Under the pieces are notes generated by a model. It made no database searches. It was not told where the DNA came from and saw nothing but the letters and a program-made list of their open reading frames with translations. A DNA stretch of 64,000 bases from Mycolicibacterium rutilum (GTDB lineage: Bacteria > Actinomycetota > Actinomycetes > Mycobacteriales > Mycobacteriaceae), in assembly GCF_900108565.1 (NCBI RefSeq), contig NZ_LT629971.1:248001-312000 (forward strand). Reading direction: 5' to 3'. This document shows positions 1 through 7,827 of the stretch, in pieces (position 1 is the stretch's first letter; each line of letters opens with the position of its first letter). The position numbers were made by a program, and so were the translations under genes.

Positions 1-429
1 GGTGCTGTCGACGTCGGCGCGAAACGACCCGTCGGCCTCGGCCGCGTCGATGACCGACTCCAGATCGGCGCGCTGCTCGGCGAGGATGCGGCGAAAGAGC
101 TTGTTGAATTCGGGGTCCTCGTCGGTGAGCATCGCGGCAAGACCGCCGAAACCGATGCCGACATCGATGGCCTTGACGGCTTCGCTGATGATCCAGCGCA
201 GTCGGTCGGGGGCGTCGGCATCCGGCTCGAGCGGGTCGGGGGTGGTGACGCGTGTCAGCGCGGCGGCGAGCATGTCGCGGCGGTCGCGGTGGCGTCGGTA
301 GATGGTGGTTTTGGCGATGCCCGAGCTCGCGGCCACCGCTTCGACAGTGACGGCCTTGGGTCCCCGGCGGCGCAGCAGCGCGAGCGTGGCGTCGGCGATG
401 CCGGCGTCGACGTCGGGTCGCGAGGGCAT
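1..429 (-). CDS. TetR family transcriptional regulator (3' end cut by window)
   Basis: The minus-strand frame starts at the ATG at 429 behind a strong AGGAGGT and is open to the window edge, giving the first 143 residues. The N-terminal helix-turn-helix is typical of TetR proteins: TVEAVAASSGIAKTTIYRRH at about residues 26-45, followed by the usual ligand-domain helix with a WII..AV segment. It would act as a dimeric, ligand-controlled repressor. It is divergent from a small membrane protein gene, and the 115 bases between them hold a large palindrome (468-511), so autoregulation and control of that neighbour are likely. The ligand is unknown and the C-terminus lies outside the window. Confidence 0.9.
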   Translation of the reverse strand, partial: MPSRPDVDAGIADATLALLRRRGPKAVTVEAVAASSGIAKTTIYRRHRDRRDMLAAALTRVTTPDPLEPDADAPDRLRWIISEAVKAIDVGIGFGGLAAMLTDEDPEFNKLFRRILAEQRADLESVIDAAEADGSFRADVDST

Positions 430-467
430 CAGACCTCCTTTGAACTGCAGGGATGCATCTTGCCGGA

Positions 468-511
468 AAAACGCTACACTAGGCGTAGCGCTACGCTACA
501 CGTAGCGTTTT
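468..511. promoter_or_regulatory. Concentric palindromic operator between TetR gene and membrane protein
   Basis: A 44-bp inverted repeat is centred at 489.5. The outer arms are AAAACGCTAC (468-477) and GTAGCGTTTT (502-511), around a perfect core CGTAGCGCTACG (484-495). It can also be read as two overlapping 19-bp sites, CGCTAC-N7-GTAGCG at 472-490 and 489-507. It lies 38 bp upstream of the TetR start and 33 bp upstream of the divergent gene, so it is very probably the TetR operator for both. Confidence 0.8.
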
Positions 512-544
512 ATGCGAATCGGATCTTGTGAGGTGAGTGTTTTG

Positions 545-895
545 ATGAGCGTGCTGCGGCGGATTCCGCCGAGGTATGCGATGTCAATCTGTCTGCTGTT
601 GGCCTTGGCCGCGCTGGGCACGGGCGCGTACGCGCTGGTGGCGGGAAGTGCGGTGGCCGGGATGTTCGCGGCCGGCTTGGTGCTGCTGCTCGCGGCGACG
701 GCCATCGGATTCCGGATGGTCCCACCGATCCTCGCGCAGTCCACCCGCAATTCAGCGAAAACCCCACGGCGCGAACAGGTTGGCTCGTCCAAGGCGATGT
801 ACCGCGAGATCAGGGAGAACCACGAGCAATTGCTCCAGGCCGTCGCCGTCCCGGTCGGCGCTCCGACGACGCTCATGGCCCGCCGCAGGGCTTGA
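545..895 (+). CDS. Small two-helix membrane protein
   Basis: A 116-residue protein starting at ATG 545 with GAGGTGAG upstream; an in-frame ATG at 512 would lie inside the operator and is less likely. Two adjacent hydrophobic segments (about residues 15-32 and 35-57, rich in Leu/Ala/Gly) suggest a hairpin in the membrane. A polar, basic C-terminal half of about 55 residues follows (MYREIRENHEQLLQ), with helical character. No family is recognised. Its position opposite a TetR regulator across a shared operator suggests it is the regulated target; small membrane proteins under TetR control in mycobacteria are often stress- or drug-responsive, but that is inference only. Confidence 0.7.
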   Translation: MSVLRRIPPRYAMSICLLLALAALGTGAYALVAGSAVAGMFAAGLVLLLAATAIGFRMVPPILAQSTRNSAKTPRREQVGSSKAMYREIRENHEQLLQAVAVPVGAPTTLMARRRA

Positions 896-919
896 GGTCG
901 TCGCGATCGTTGCGAGCTG

Positions 920-946
920 CGCGCGACCGCGCAGGGCGGTCGCGCG
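920..946 (+). terminator. Strong hairpin terminator
   Basis: A perfect 11-bp stem, CGCGCGACCGC (920-930) with GCGGTCGCGCG (936-946), and a 5-base loop. It lies 25 bases after the membrane protein stop codon. There is no U-tract, as is common for mycobacterial intrinsic terminators. Confidence 0.65.
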
Positions 947-1036
947 TAGTCCGCCCCCCGCGCTGAATTTGGCGCTCCGACTGCCTCCGCAGCGGTGTTA
1001 GTGTGCGGCTAACGCCGATGCGGAGGCGGTGGAGGG

Positions 1037-1390
1037 ATGATGGGTCTGTTCCGAAAGACGCAACGGCCAGAGCCGGCGCCTGCCGTGGAGGACAAGGTCT
1101 ATTACTCCACTCCGTTCGGTGACACGAAAGACGGTGGGCAGCGGCTGTTCTTGCTTCAACGCGAGGGTGTTCAGTACATGCCGGTCTTTCGCAGCGTGGA
1201 GTCGATGAGGGACTTCTACGAGCGGATGAACCGAGCGGCGTACATGATCCTCGAGGGGGACGTGCAGTCGGTACTCGACACGAATCGCTCCATCGACGCG
1301 ATGAGGAACGTGGGGCTCGTTATTGAGCCGTTCAGCGAGCAGCCGGTCTTGATCATGCCTTCCGGTACTGACTCGCACTCCAGGGAATAA
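1037..1390 (+). CDS. Hypothetical protein, possibly SseB-like fold
   Basis: A 117-residue soluble protein. The start at ATG 1037 has CGGAGG seven bases upstream (1022-1027); a second in-frame ATG follows directly. After a basic, proline-containing tail it has a mixed alpha/beta pattern (DKVYYSTPFGDTKDGG, RLFLLQREGVQYMPVFRS, then a helix with FYERMNRAAYM, and VGLVIEPFSEQPVLIMP near the end). Short strands around PVFRS and an acidic helix recall the SseB N-terminal domain of actinobacterial housekeeping proteins, but the match is by eye. It is a standalone gene after a terminator. Function unknown. Confidence 0.6.
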   Translation: MMGLFRKTQRPEPAPAVEDKVYYSTPFGDTKDGGQRLFLLQREGVQYMPVFRSVESMRDFYERMNRAAYMILEGDVQSVLDTNRSIDAMRNVGLVIEPFSEQPVLIMPSGTDSHSRE

Positions 1391-1519
1391 GCAACGGATT
1401 CACCAAAATGCAGCCTCAACCGAGCAGCTCGCACCATTTGTCGCTGCGGGTGGAAGCATCGCCGACACATGGACTTTCGGCTATGTCGGCGGCATCATCG
1501 GCAATATAGTTTGTCCAGA

Positions 1520-2263
1520 ATGAAGACCGTTCCCATCGCGATCCTTTGCGCGCTACTCTTCGGCCCTCTGGGTATCTTGGCGGCGATCTGGGCAGTTCTC
1601 AGCGTCGGGCGGGGCGAGTTTCTGGCAGCCGTCGTGTCGCTTGGTTTCGCGATGTTCTGCTTAGGACTCATCGTCCCGTTTGCCAAGGTCGTTCGCAAGA
1701 AAATATCCCCTGTCGGGGAGTTCGACGGTGAGGGAACAACGATTCGGCCAGATCGCGGCATCGACCTACCGATCCAGATCTCCGTGCTTGGACTGACAGT
1801 GGCGGGCGCTTTGTTCGCGATATTCGGTCCCCTTGGAATGGTGGACATTCCGGTGCCCGTGCAGATGCGCTATGCCATACCGTTCGTCAGCGCGGCGATC
1901 GCGATGATGGGTGCGCCGATCCTGTGGCGAACCCTTCGCCGCGGTAGCTTGCAGTACCTGCGCCTGACGCCTGACGGATTCGTGATCGTTCAGGGCTGGC
2001 GACCGCGGAGCGGCGACTGGGCGCAGGTGGCAAACGTCACCGATATGGCTCCGGGCCAGTCTGCCCAGACGCCTAGTGCGGTTGTCTTGGTGATGTCGGA
2101 CGGGAGTGCCCCGACGCTACCGGGAGCCTCTTTCACTCCAGAGGGGCGCGATCTTCGCAAGTTGGTGCGCTTCTACTGGATGCACGCCGATCGCCGTGAC
2201 GAACTCACCGATGGCAGAGCGCTCAGACGTCTCGCCGACGGCCGGTTCTCGGCTGATTCATAG
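1520..2263 (+). CDS. Membrane protein of unknown function with C-terminal PH-like region
   Basis: A 247-residue protein. ATG 1520 (MKTVPIAIL) is chosen over an earlier in-frame start because it begins directly with a membrane segment. Four hydrophobic segments are visible, at about residues 5-25, 30-52, 85-108 and 115-135. A cytoplasmic part follows with SLQYLRLTPDGFVIVQGWRP and a regular strand pattern resembling the bPH/PH-like domains often attached to actinobacterial membrane proteins. It ends with basic helices. No catalytic motif is seen. The next gene is convergent, 34 bases away. Confidence 0.65.
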   Translation: MKTVPIAILCALLFGPLGILAAIWAVLSVGRGEFLAAVVSLGFAMFCLGLIVPFAKVVRKKISPVGEFDGEGTTIRPDRGIDLPIQISVLGLTVAGALFAIFGPLGMVDIPVPVQMRYAIPFVSAAIAMMGAPILWRTLRRGSLQYLRLTPDGFVIVQGWRPRSGDWAQVANVTDMAPGQSAQTPSAVVLVMSDGSAPTLPGASFTPEGRDLRKLVRFYWMHADRRDELTDGRALRRLADGRFSADS

Positions 2264-2297
2264 ACTCACGTCCGCGAAGCCTGAACGACCACCATCT

Positions 2298-2702
2298 CTA
2301 GCATTCCGACTCGGAGTAGCCCACCTCTGCGCTGTACATCCAAGGTGCTGCGAAGAACTGAAGGGTGCCGGCACGAACGGACACGCGCAGGCGCGACACC
2401 TCTCCGTCGTCGTGCACCCGCTCGAAGAACCTCACGAGATGTGTCAGCTGGTTGTCATCGATCATGATCTGCTGATTGAACCGGCCACGGCGAGCGGTCC
2501 CACACTCCCAGTACATCGGCGGCTCGGGCAGGACGACCTCCAGCCGCTCCGTGTCCGCCGACCTCTGTTCGCAGTCGTGCGAACCACCCATCCATGAGAA
2601 GTAGGCGACCTCGCAACACCTCCCGCAAACCGGCCACCGGGTCATGGCATCGAGCAGTGGAAGCACCCCCTTGTATCGCGGTCTCATCGCACGTACGGCC
2701 AT
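2298..2702 (-). CDS. Hypothetical cysteine-containing protein
   Basis: A minus-strand frame open from 2864; I prefer the internal ATG at 2702, which has AGGT just upstream and gives 134 residues. The protein has a cluster CGRCCE (possible half of a metal site), further Cys at SHDCEQ and YWECG, and an amphipathic stretch QLTHLVRFFERVHDD. The longer form would add a low-complexity Arg/Ser-rich N-terminus that looks non-coding. No family is recognised. Reality is supported by codon usage and by clean convergent placement against the membrane protein gene. Confidence 0.45.
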   Translation of the reverse strand: MAVRAMRPRYKGVLPLLDAMTRWPVCGRCCEVAYFSWMGGSHDCEQRSADTERLEVVLPEPPMYWECGTARRGRFNQQIMIDDNQLTHLVRFFERVHDDGEVSRLRVSVRAGTLQFFAAPWMYSAEVGYSESEC

Positions 2703-2808
2703 TTTACCTGTGCAGACCGACAATTGCTGACAGCGAAAGCTCCACTTGTAGCGCTCACCGGCCCTCGCCGATGCTCGGCTTCCCGCACTCGACAGCAAAT
2801 CGCGGAGA

Positions 2809-3465
2809 TTACGCGCGTCGTCGTCGGAACAGCTCCGCGGGACGACCCCTGCCGCGGGCGGCACTCATGCCAGTGGCGACGAGGTGCGGCTCCATCGCGC
2901 GCCGGAAGGTGTCGCGTTGCAGCGGCTGTCCCGCGATCGCCTCGTGGGCCATACGTAGGTCCCGGAGGGTGAACGCGTCGCCGAGGAGTCCGTCCGGATC
3001 CGGCTTCTCGAGATAGTGCGCACGAACATCGCCGACGGCCAGTTCGATGATGTCGGCGTGGTCATACGGGAGCCGCCCGGGTCCGTCGACCGGCATGAGC
3101 CTGGTGGTCTCGGCGAACCGGTCCGCCAGTTGGTCCCGCCGGACCACCTGCACGTGGGCGACCGACAGGACCCACCCGCGGTCGTCGCGCGCGGGGTCGT
3201 CGAAGACATGGAGTTGGCGCGGGTGCAGACCGCGCACATTGGCCTTGGCCCGCAGTGACCGGTCGACGGCTTTGGCGAGTGTCTCCCCTTCGTGGACGAA
3301 GGTGCCCGGCAGCGCCCAGCCGGTCCCTTTCGGACGGCGTACTTCGAGCACGACCAGTCCGCGATCCGGGTCGAGCGTGAGAACGGCGGTGTCGACGGCA
3401 ACCGAGGGTCGCGGGTAGTCGGTCAGCTTCCGCCCGCTGGTGTCTCGGTAGACGTTCTCGGTCAT
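2809..3465 (-). CDS. NrtR-type Nudix/winged-helix transcriptional regulator
   Basis: A 218-residue protein with an N-terminal Nudix fold (PRPSVAVDTAVLTLDPDRGLVVLEVRR..GWALPGTFV) and a C-terminal winged-helix region (LRDLRMAHEAIAGQPLQRDTFRR). This is the architecture of NrtR repressors, which sense ADP-ribose and control NAD metabolism. The Nudix box reads GTFVHEGETLAKAVDRSLRA: the catalytic REXXEE glutamates are missing, as expected for a sensor rather than a hydrolase. It is divergent, with a 76-base gap, from an ADP-ribosylglycohydrolase, whose product is ADP-ribose; that pairing supports the call. A GCAGATCTGC palindrome at 3501-3510 and a TTGACA box at 3489-3494 lie between them. Confidence 0.85.
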   Translation of the reverse strand: MTENVYRDTSGRKLTDYPRPSVAVDTAVLTLDPDRGLVVLEVRRPKGTGWALPGTFVHEGETLAKAVDRSLRAKANVRGLHPRQLHVFDDPARDDRGWVLSVAHVQVVRRDQLADRFAETTRLMPVDGPGRLPYDHADIIELAVGDVRAHYLEKPDPDGLLGDAFTLRDLRMAHEAIAGQPLQRDTFRRAMEPHLVATGMSAARGRGRPAELFRRRRA

Positions 3466-3541
3466 GTCGGAGCCTCAGCGTACAGTGTTTGACAATTAGC
3501 GCAGATCTGCTCAATATGGTTTGCGGGAGGAGGCGGAGCAT

Positions 3542-4975
3542 ATGACGTCGTACAACGATCGTGTAGAAGGTGTGCTGCTGGGCACCGCTGCGGGGGATGC
3601 ACTGGGTGCGCCGTACGAGTTTCAGCCGCCACGCGGACCGGAGCTCGAGGTGGCGATGGTCGGTGGTGGTCCATGGCAGCGGGGTGAGTGGACCGATGAC
3701 ACATCGATGGCAATCGCAATCGCCGAGGTCGCGGCGACCGGCGCGGACCTACGGCACGAAACGGCGCAGGACGCGATCGTCAGCCGGTGGCTCGACTGGT
3801 CGCACACAGCCAAAGATGTTGGCTTACAGACGCGTTCCGTCTTGCAGTCTGCATCGCGCGGCGGACAGATCACTGCCGCCGATGCACGCGCCGCGTCCGA
3901 GTCGCTGCACCGGCAGACCGGCCGCACGGCGGGCAACGGCTCGCTGATGCGCACCGCCCCGATGGCACTGGCCTATCTCGATGACGAGGACGCAATGGTG
4001 GAGGCTGCGCGTGCTGTCAGCGAGCTGACCCATTACGACGACGACGCCGGCGACGCCTGCGTGCTGTGGTGCTGCGCGATACGGCATGCGGTGCTCACCA
4101 GTGAGCTCGATGTGCGAATCGGGTCGCAGCACATCGACGCCGACCGTCGTGATCTCTGGGCCGCACGTCTGGACGCCGCCGAGTCCGCCGCGCCCGCGTC
4201 GTTCCCCAACAACGGTTGGGTGGTCGCCGCGATGCAGGCGGCGTGGTCGGCTATTGCGACGACGCCGGTGCCCGCGGACGAGCCCGGAGCCGGATCGTTC
4301 CGCGCGGACCATCTACGGCTGGCGCTGGACGCCGCGGTCCGCGCTGGGTATGACACCGACACGGTGGCGGCGATCGCCGGCGGCCTGCTGGGCGCGGCGT
4401 ATGGAGCGTCGGCGATCCCGAGCGCATGGCGCCGGGTGTTGCACGGCTGGCCGAACATCACCGCCCATGACCTGGTAGCACTGGGGTCGGCGATCGAGCG
4501 CGGAGGGAAGCCCGATCTGTTCGACTACTCCTACCCCGGTTCGGCGATCGACACCTGCGCACGCCACCCCTACGACGAAGGCGTCGTGCTGGGCGGCATC
4601 GGCGTGCTGCGGGATCTGCCGCCAGATGTCGATGCGGTGGTGTCGCTGTGCCGGGTGAGCGACGACGACATGCGCCGGGACATGCCGCACGTCGAGATTC
4701 GGTTGATCGACCGGACGAGCCATGACGAGAACCCGCACCTGGACTTCGTACTCCTGGACGCAGTGCGTTCGATCGAAGAGCTGCGCGGTGAGGGACGCAC
4801 GGTGCTGGTGCATTGCGTCGCCGCGTACAGCCGCACACCGACCATCGGCGCGCTGTACGGCGCGCGGCTCCGGGGTGTGGGAGTGGACGAGGCGGTGCGA
4901 GACGTCACGGCGGTGCTGCCGGATGCTTATCCGAACCGGGCATTCCGGGAGGCATTGCGGCGCGTCAGGCCCTAG
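3542..4975 (+). CDS. ADP-ribosylglycohydrolase fused to dual-specificity phosphatase domain
   Basis: A 477-residue protein. ATG 3542 follows GGGAGGAGGC; a TTG 21 bases earlier is in frame but would include the RBS. Residues 1 to about 310 form an ARH fold: GTAAGDALGAPYEF, the metal-binding GEWTDDTSMAIAIAE, YDDDAGDACVLW and AGYDTDTVAAIAGGLLGA supply the expected acidic residues. Residues from about 340 form a second domain ending in VLVHCVAAYSRTPT, which contains the C-X5-R phosphatase loop (Cys425, Arg431) preceded by His and followed by a helix. It probably removes ADP-ribose from a target and dephosphorylates the same or a linked substrate. Divergent to the NrtR-type regulator. A decayed copy of the phosphatase part occurs at 13883-14056. 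Confidence 0.85.
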   Translation: MTSYNDRVEGVLLGTAAGDALGAPYEFQPPRGPELEVAMVGGGPWQRGEWTDDTSMAIAIAEVAATGADLRHETAQDAIVSRWLDWSHTAKDVGLQTRSVLQSASRGGQITAADARAASESLHRQTGRTAGNGSLMRTAPMALAYLDDEDAMVEAARAVSELTHYDDDAGDACVLWCCAIRHAVLTSELDVRIGSQHIDADRRDLWAARLDAAESAAPASFPNNGWVVAAMQAAWSAIATTPVPADEPGAGSFRADHLRLALDAAVRAGYDTDTVAAIAGGLLGAAYGASAIPSAWRRVLHGWPNITAHDLVALGSAIERGGKPDLFDYSYPGSAIDTCARHPYDEGVVLGGIGVLRDLPPDVDAVVSLCRVSDDDMRRDMPHVEIRLIDRTSHDENPHLDFVLLDAVRSIEELRGEGRTVLVHCVAAYSRTPTIGALYGARLRGVGVDEAVRDVTAVLPDAYPNRAFREALRRVRP

Positions 4976-4987
4976 CGCGAAGGTCGC

Positions 4988-5557
4988 TTATGCGCGTTTT
5001 CTGGCCAGGAGCCATGCTTCGCCGTCGCCCTCACCGGCGGCGATGACTTCGAGCTGAACGAATGCCGTGGTCAATTCGCCAGGTGCGACGCGGAAGCGCC
5101 CCGGGCCGGCGCCGACGACGCTCAGAGCTGAAATCGCTAAGAGCCCACCGGGTGTCACTCGCTCGATGATCGGTTGGTCGAGCCGAGCGTCGCGGAATCG
5201 GTGGCAGACAAGGAGGTCGACAGGCGGTCCCGCCGGCAAGCCGAGATCGAGATCGACGACGTCGAACCGGCACCGATCGCTGACGCCGCTCCGCGTGGCG
5301 AGGTCATTCGCCTGACCGATGGCTGTCGGAGAGATGTCGATCCCCCAGACATCCATGCCGCGACGCGCGAGCCACGCGCTCACTAGTCCCGGCCCGCACG
5401 CCAAATCAAGTGCTCGGCCATGCGTGGGGAACATGTCCTCGAACGGCGTGAATAGGGCGGGGAGACCGACCGCGGTCGAGGGGGGCGTCTCTCGACTCCT
5501 GTACCGCTGTTCCCAGCGAACGCGGTCCTGCTCGCTCACGCACGTCAGATTACGCAC
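4988..5557 (-). CDS. Class I SAM-dependent methyltransferase
   Basis: A 189-residue protein, convergent with the ADP-ribosylglycohydrolase gene. The SAM-binding motif I is clear (ALDLACGPGLVSAWLARRG, about residues 49-67), followed by motif II (VWGIDISPTAIGQA, an acidic residue after the second strand) and FDVVDLDLGLP for motif III. The N-terminal WEQRYRSRETPPS resembles small tellurite-resistance/thiopurine-like methyltransferases. The start may be the GTG at 5539 (VSEQDRVRWEQRY), which matches family length better than 5557. Substrate unknown. Confidence 0.8.
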   Translation of the reverse strand: MRNLTCVSEQDRVRWEQRYRSRETPPSTAVGLPALFTPFEDMFPTHGRALDLACGPGLVSAWLARRGMDVWGIDISPTAIGQANDLATRSGVSDRCRFDVVDLDLGLPAGPPVDLLVCHRFRDARLDQPIIERVTPGGLLAISALSVVGAGPGRFRVAPGELTTAFVQLEVIAAGEGDGEAWLLARKRA

Positions 5558-5732
5558 CGATTCTCAGAATAGTTCCCGGAAAGGCACCTGGTACGTCGGG
5601 CATCCGATCAGCAAGGTCCGCGCGGGCGCTGCATGACGCGAGGGCGGAACTCCGACTGCGGCATGCAGTTATCGGTGACTGGCGTCTGCGCGAGCTGCAG
5701 ACATGCAGGGCGTCGAGATCCGGTTCGGTTGA

Positions 5733-6038
5733 TCAGACGAGGCCCGCGGCCTGAGCGGCTAGGAATCCTGGCACGAGCACGATCAATCCCGCGGGCACGC
5801 ACAGAAGCCCAATCAACATTCCTCGACCGACCTGCCCGGAAGCGCCCTTCCGCGCCTCGAGAACTATGGCCACGATGAGGTCGACGACAATGAGTGGCAC
5901 GACGTAGATCGCGAGAAGCAGGTACGGCAGCGTCGCCCAGACCGCCAGCTCAATGACGAGAACATTGAACAGCGCTGCCACGAGGGACCACGGCCCGTAG
6001 CCAGCTGTGTGCCTCTGTGCCGGAACGCCTTTCACCAT
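5733..6038 (-). CDS. Small membrane protein, third gene of ESX-substrate unit
   Basis: A 101-residue protein starting at ATG 6038, whose first bases overlap the stop of the preceding gene by seven bases (ATGGTGA), so translation is probably coupled. Three hydrophobic segments are evident: around SLVAALFNVLVIELAVWATL, a Val/Ile/Leu-rich helix with an Asp, and LIGLLCVPAGLIVLVPGFLA near the C-terminus. A basic EARKGASG loop separates the last two. No family recognised. It is co-transcribed with a second small membrane protein and an EspA/EspE-like protein. Confidence 0.65.
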   Translation of the reverse strand: MVKGVPAQRHTAGYGPWSLVAALFNVLVIELAVWATLPYLLLAIYVVPLIVVDLIVAIVLEARKGASGQVGRGMLIGLLCVPAGLIVLVPGFLAAQAAGLV

Positions 6039-6343
6039 TGAAGAAACCAGAGTCCGTAGATGGCGCACCCAACGAGGACGACCGCGTATGAACCGAGGAC
6101 GCCAAGTGTCACTCCCCGTGCCCGCGGGGAGACCGACCGGCTCAGCAGTCCGCAGAGCACCGCACACAGAAGGAAAACTGTTGCGGCGCCGATGAGGAAT
6201 AGGACAAGCCCGCTTGTGCCGGGGAACCACTTCCCAAGCAGCCATGCAATCACGAGGACCAGCCCCAGCAGTATCTGGGTGGCTAGCGGCGCCGCCCAGG
6301 TCGCCGTGCGCCAAACAACGGACTCCCCTGCCGCCATCGACAT
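6032..6343 (-). CDS. Small membrane protein, second gene of ESX-substrate unit
   Basis: A 103-residue protein. The start ATG 6343 overlaps the stop of the upstream gene (TGATG); the longer open frame upstream lies inside that gene. Three membrane helices are predicted by eye: LATQILLGLVLVIAWLLG, FLIGAATVFLLCAVLCGLL and LGVLGSYAVVLVGCAIYGLW. A short basic segment SRSVSPRARG lies between the second and third. It resembles the small three-helix proteins that often follow mycobacterial ESX-substrate genes. Function unknown. Confidence 0.65.
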   Translation of the reverse strand: MSMAAGESVVWRTATWAAPLATQILLGLVLVIAWLLGKWFPGTSGLVLFLIGAATVFLLCAVLCGLLSRSVSPRARGVTLGVLGSYAVVLVGCAIYGLWFLQW

Positions 6344-7773
6344 CAGAAATGCACCACGCCGGGGGACTGGATCGTCGGACCACGTGGCGGGGCCGCGGCC
6401 GGACCGAGCTCCGTCCACGGAAGCGGAACTCGGATGTCGTACTTCGGATTCCAGGAACCTTGATCAAAAGGCGCGAAGGCGGATCCGCCCGCGCCGATGT
6501 CATGATGCTGCGGCAGATTGATCATCGGCCCCGTTGAGTTCCCTGCTGTGGCCGGATCGATCAGTACCGTCCGAGTCGTCCCGTCGGGGAGGTCTTGATA
6601 CACCTCCATCGAGGGGTAGTCGGTGCGGGTCCCGTCGACACGCACGCCGTCGGCCGTAGGCGTGACCACCAGATCACCGTTGACTGTCCACGGGTTGTCT
6701 TGCAGTGGCCACGGCGGATTTGTTGCGATGTCGGGCGCGAACGGATTGCCGGCGTCGTACTGGATGCGGACCGAGCCGTCGGGCAGTTGCTGAACCGCCG
6801 CCTCCGGTACGCCCACTCTGACGTCGCCCGGACCACCGTCCGGCGTCAGCTCGACCGAAGGGTTTTGGCGCATCACCACCAATCCATTCTCGTAGTCGAT
6901 ATACGCGGTCACCTTCGTGTTGGCCGGGTCGAATTGCGGATCGGCGCCTCTGGTGTTGCCGAAGTCCCGCCTCCATGGACCGCTGATGACATCACGTTGT
7001 TCGATCCATTGGCCCACACGGACGACTCCCTGACCCGCAACCGGATCAATCCGCGCGAGCACGACCTCCGGCGCAACACCCGCTGCAGCCGGGTCATAAC
7101 TATGCGGATCGAGAACAGCCGCCGTTGTCCAATCCGCCGCAGAGACCGGCAATCGCCCGAAGACCGTGTGGAACGCCTCGATCTCATTGAAGCGCCGGTC
7201 ACCCACGCCGCCCGGTCCCTGTTTGAGGTCGACGGATTGAATGCTCGAGGTTTCGTCGTCCTCGTTCTGCCCTTGACGTTCCTCCTCGGTTCGCAGGTCG
7301 GCGTACTCGTCGGCCAGCAGCCGGATCCTGGAGGCGATCACGTCGAGCTCACTACTTGAGCTCGTGACGGCCTGGCGAAGTTGTGTCAGACCCTGCAGCA
7401 CGATCGGCGCCAGAAACTGTTCACGATGGCTGCCGGGCGGCACGGCTCGCGCTGTGGCCAATACCCAGTCTCTGACCGCTTCCAGACTCTGCCGGCCCAC
7501 TGACACCGTCAGCGCTGACTCGGTCACGCAGGAGCCGAGCTCTCGGTCCAAGACCGCGACCCGCCCGATCCTCTGGGCTTGGCGAGCGTTCCTCTCGCCA
7601 TAAGCCGTGGCCGCTGCGCCCGTCCAGTAGCTGCCGGGGTGGGCGGCATCAACGGCGGTTTGCAACTGGCTCAGTCGGTCACCGTCGAGCCACTCACCAC
7701 CTCGAGGGATGCCCGTCCCGAAGGTGGCTCGCGCTCGCGACCACGTCGCCAGGAAACCGTCGAGCGGAGTCAC
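6343..7773 (-). CDS. EspA/EspE-family type VII secretion substrate-like protein
   Basis: A 476-residue protein. The N-terminal about 110 residues carry the helical EspA/EspE pattern of mycobacterial ESX substrates: TPLDGFLATWSRARATFG, SYWTGAAATAYGERNARQAQ (WxG-like turn then a Tyr-rich helix) and a LEAVRDWVLATA helix. A second domain begins near residue 200 (EIEAFHTVFGRLPVSAADWT, LDPHSYDP, EVVLARIDPVAGQGVVRVGQWI), a segment recurring in mycobacterial secreted proteins of the Rv3899c type. A beta-rich C-terminus follows and ends in proline-rich sequence. There is no signal peptide, as expected for type VII export. It starts an overlapping operon with two small membrane proteins; no ESX core genes are nearby, so it is an orphan substrate. 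Confidence 0.75.
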   Translation of the reverse strand: MTPLDGFLATWSRARATFGTGIPRGGEWLDGDRLSQLQTAVDAAHPGSYWTGAAATAYGERNARQAQRIGRVAVLDRELGSCVTESALTVSVGRQSLEAVRDWVLATARAVPPGSHREQFLAPIVLQGLTQLRQAVTSSSSELDVIASRIRLLADEYADLRTEEERQGQNEDDETSSIQSVDLKQGPGGVGDRRFNEIEAFHTVFGRLPVSAADWTTAAVLDPHSYDPAAAGVAPEVVLARIDPVAGQGVVRVGQWIEQRDVISGPWRRDFGNTRGADPQFDPANTKVTAYIDYENGLVVMRQNPSVELTPDGGPGDVRVGVPEAAVQQLPDGSVRIQYDAGNPFAPDIATNPPWPLQDNPWTVNGDLVVTPTADGVRVDGTRTDYPSMEVYQDLPDGTTRTVLIDPATAGNSTGPMINLPQHHDIGAGGSAFAPFDQGSWNPKYDIRVPLPWTELGPAAAPPRGPTIQSPGVVHF

Positions 7774-7786
7774 ATAACGAGCTTAA

Positions 7787-7805
7787 GCGCCCAGCGTGGG
7801 GGCGC
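7787..7805 (-). terminator. Possible hairpin after the NERD-helicase gene
   Basis: GCGCCC (7787-7792) pairs with GGGCGC (7800-7805) across a seven-base loop, just downstream of the minus-strand helicase stop and upstream of the ESX-substrate operon. The stem is only six pairs, so this is tentative. Confidence 0.3.
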
Positions 7806-7827
7806 CGCACACCAAAATGCGTCGCGC

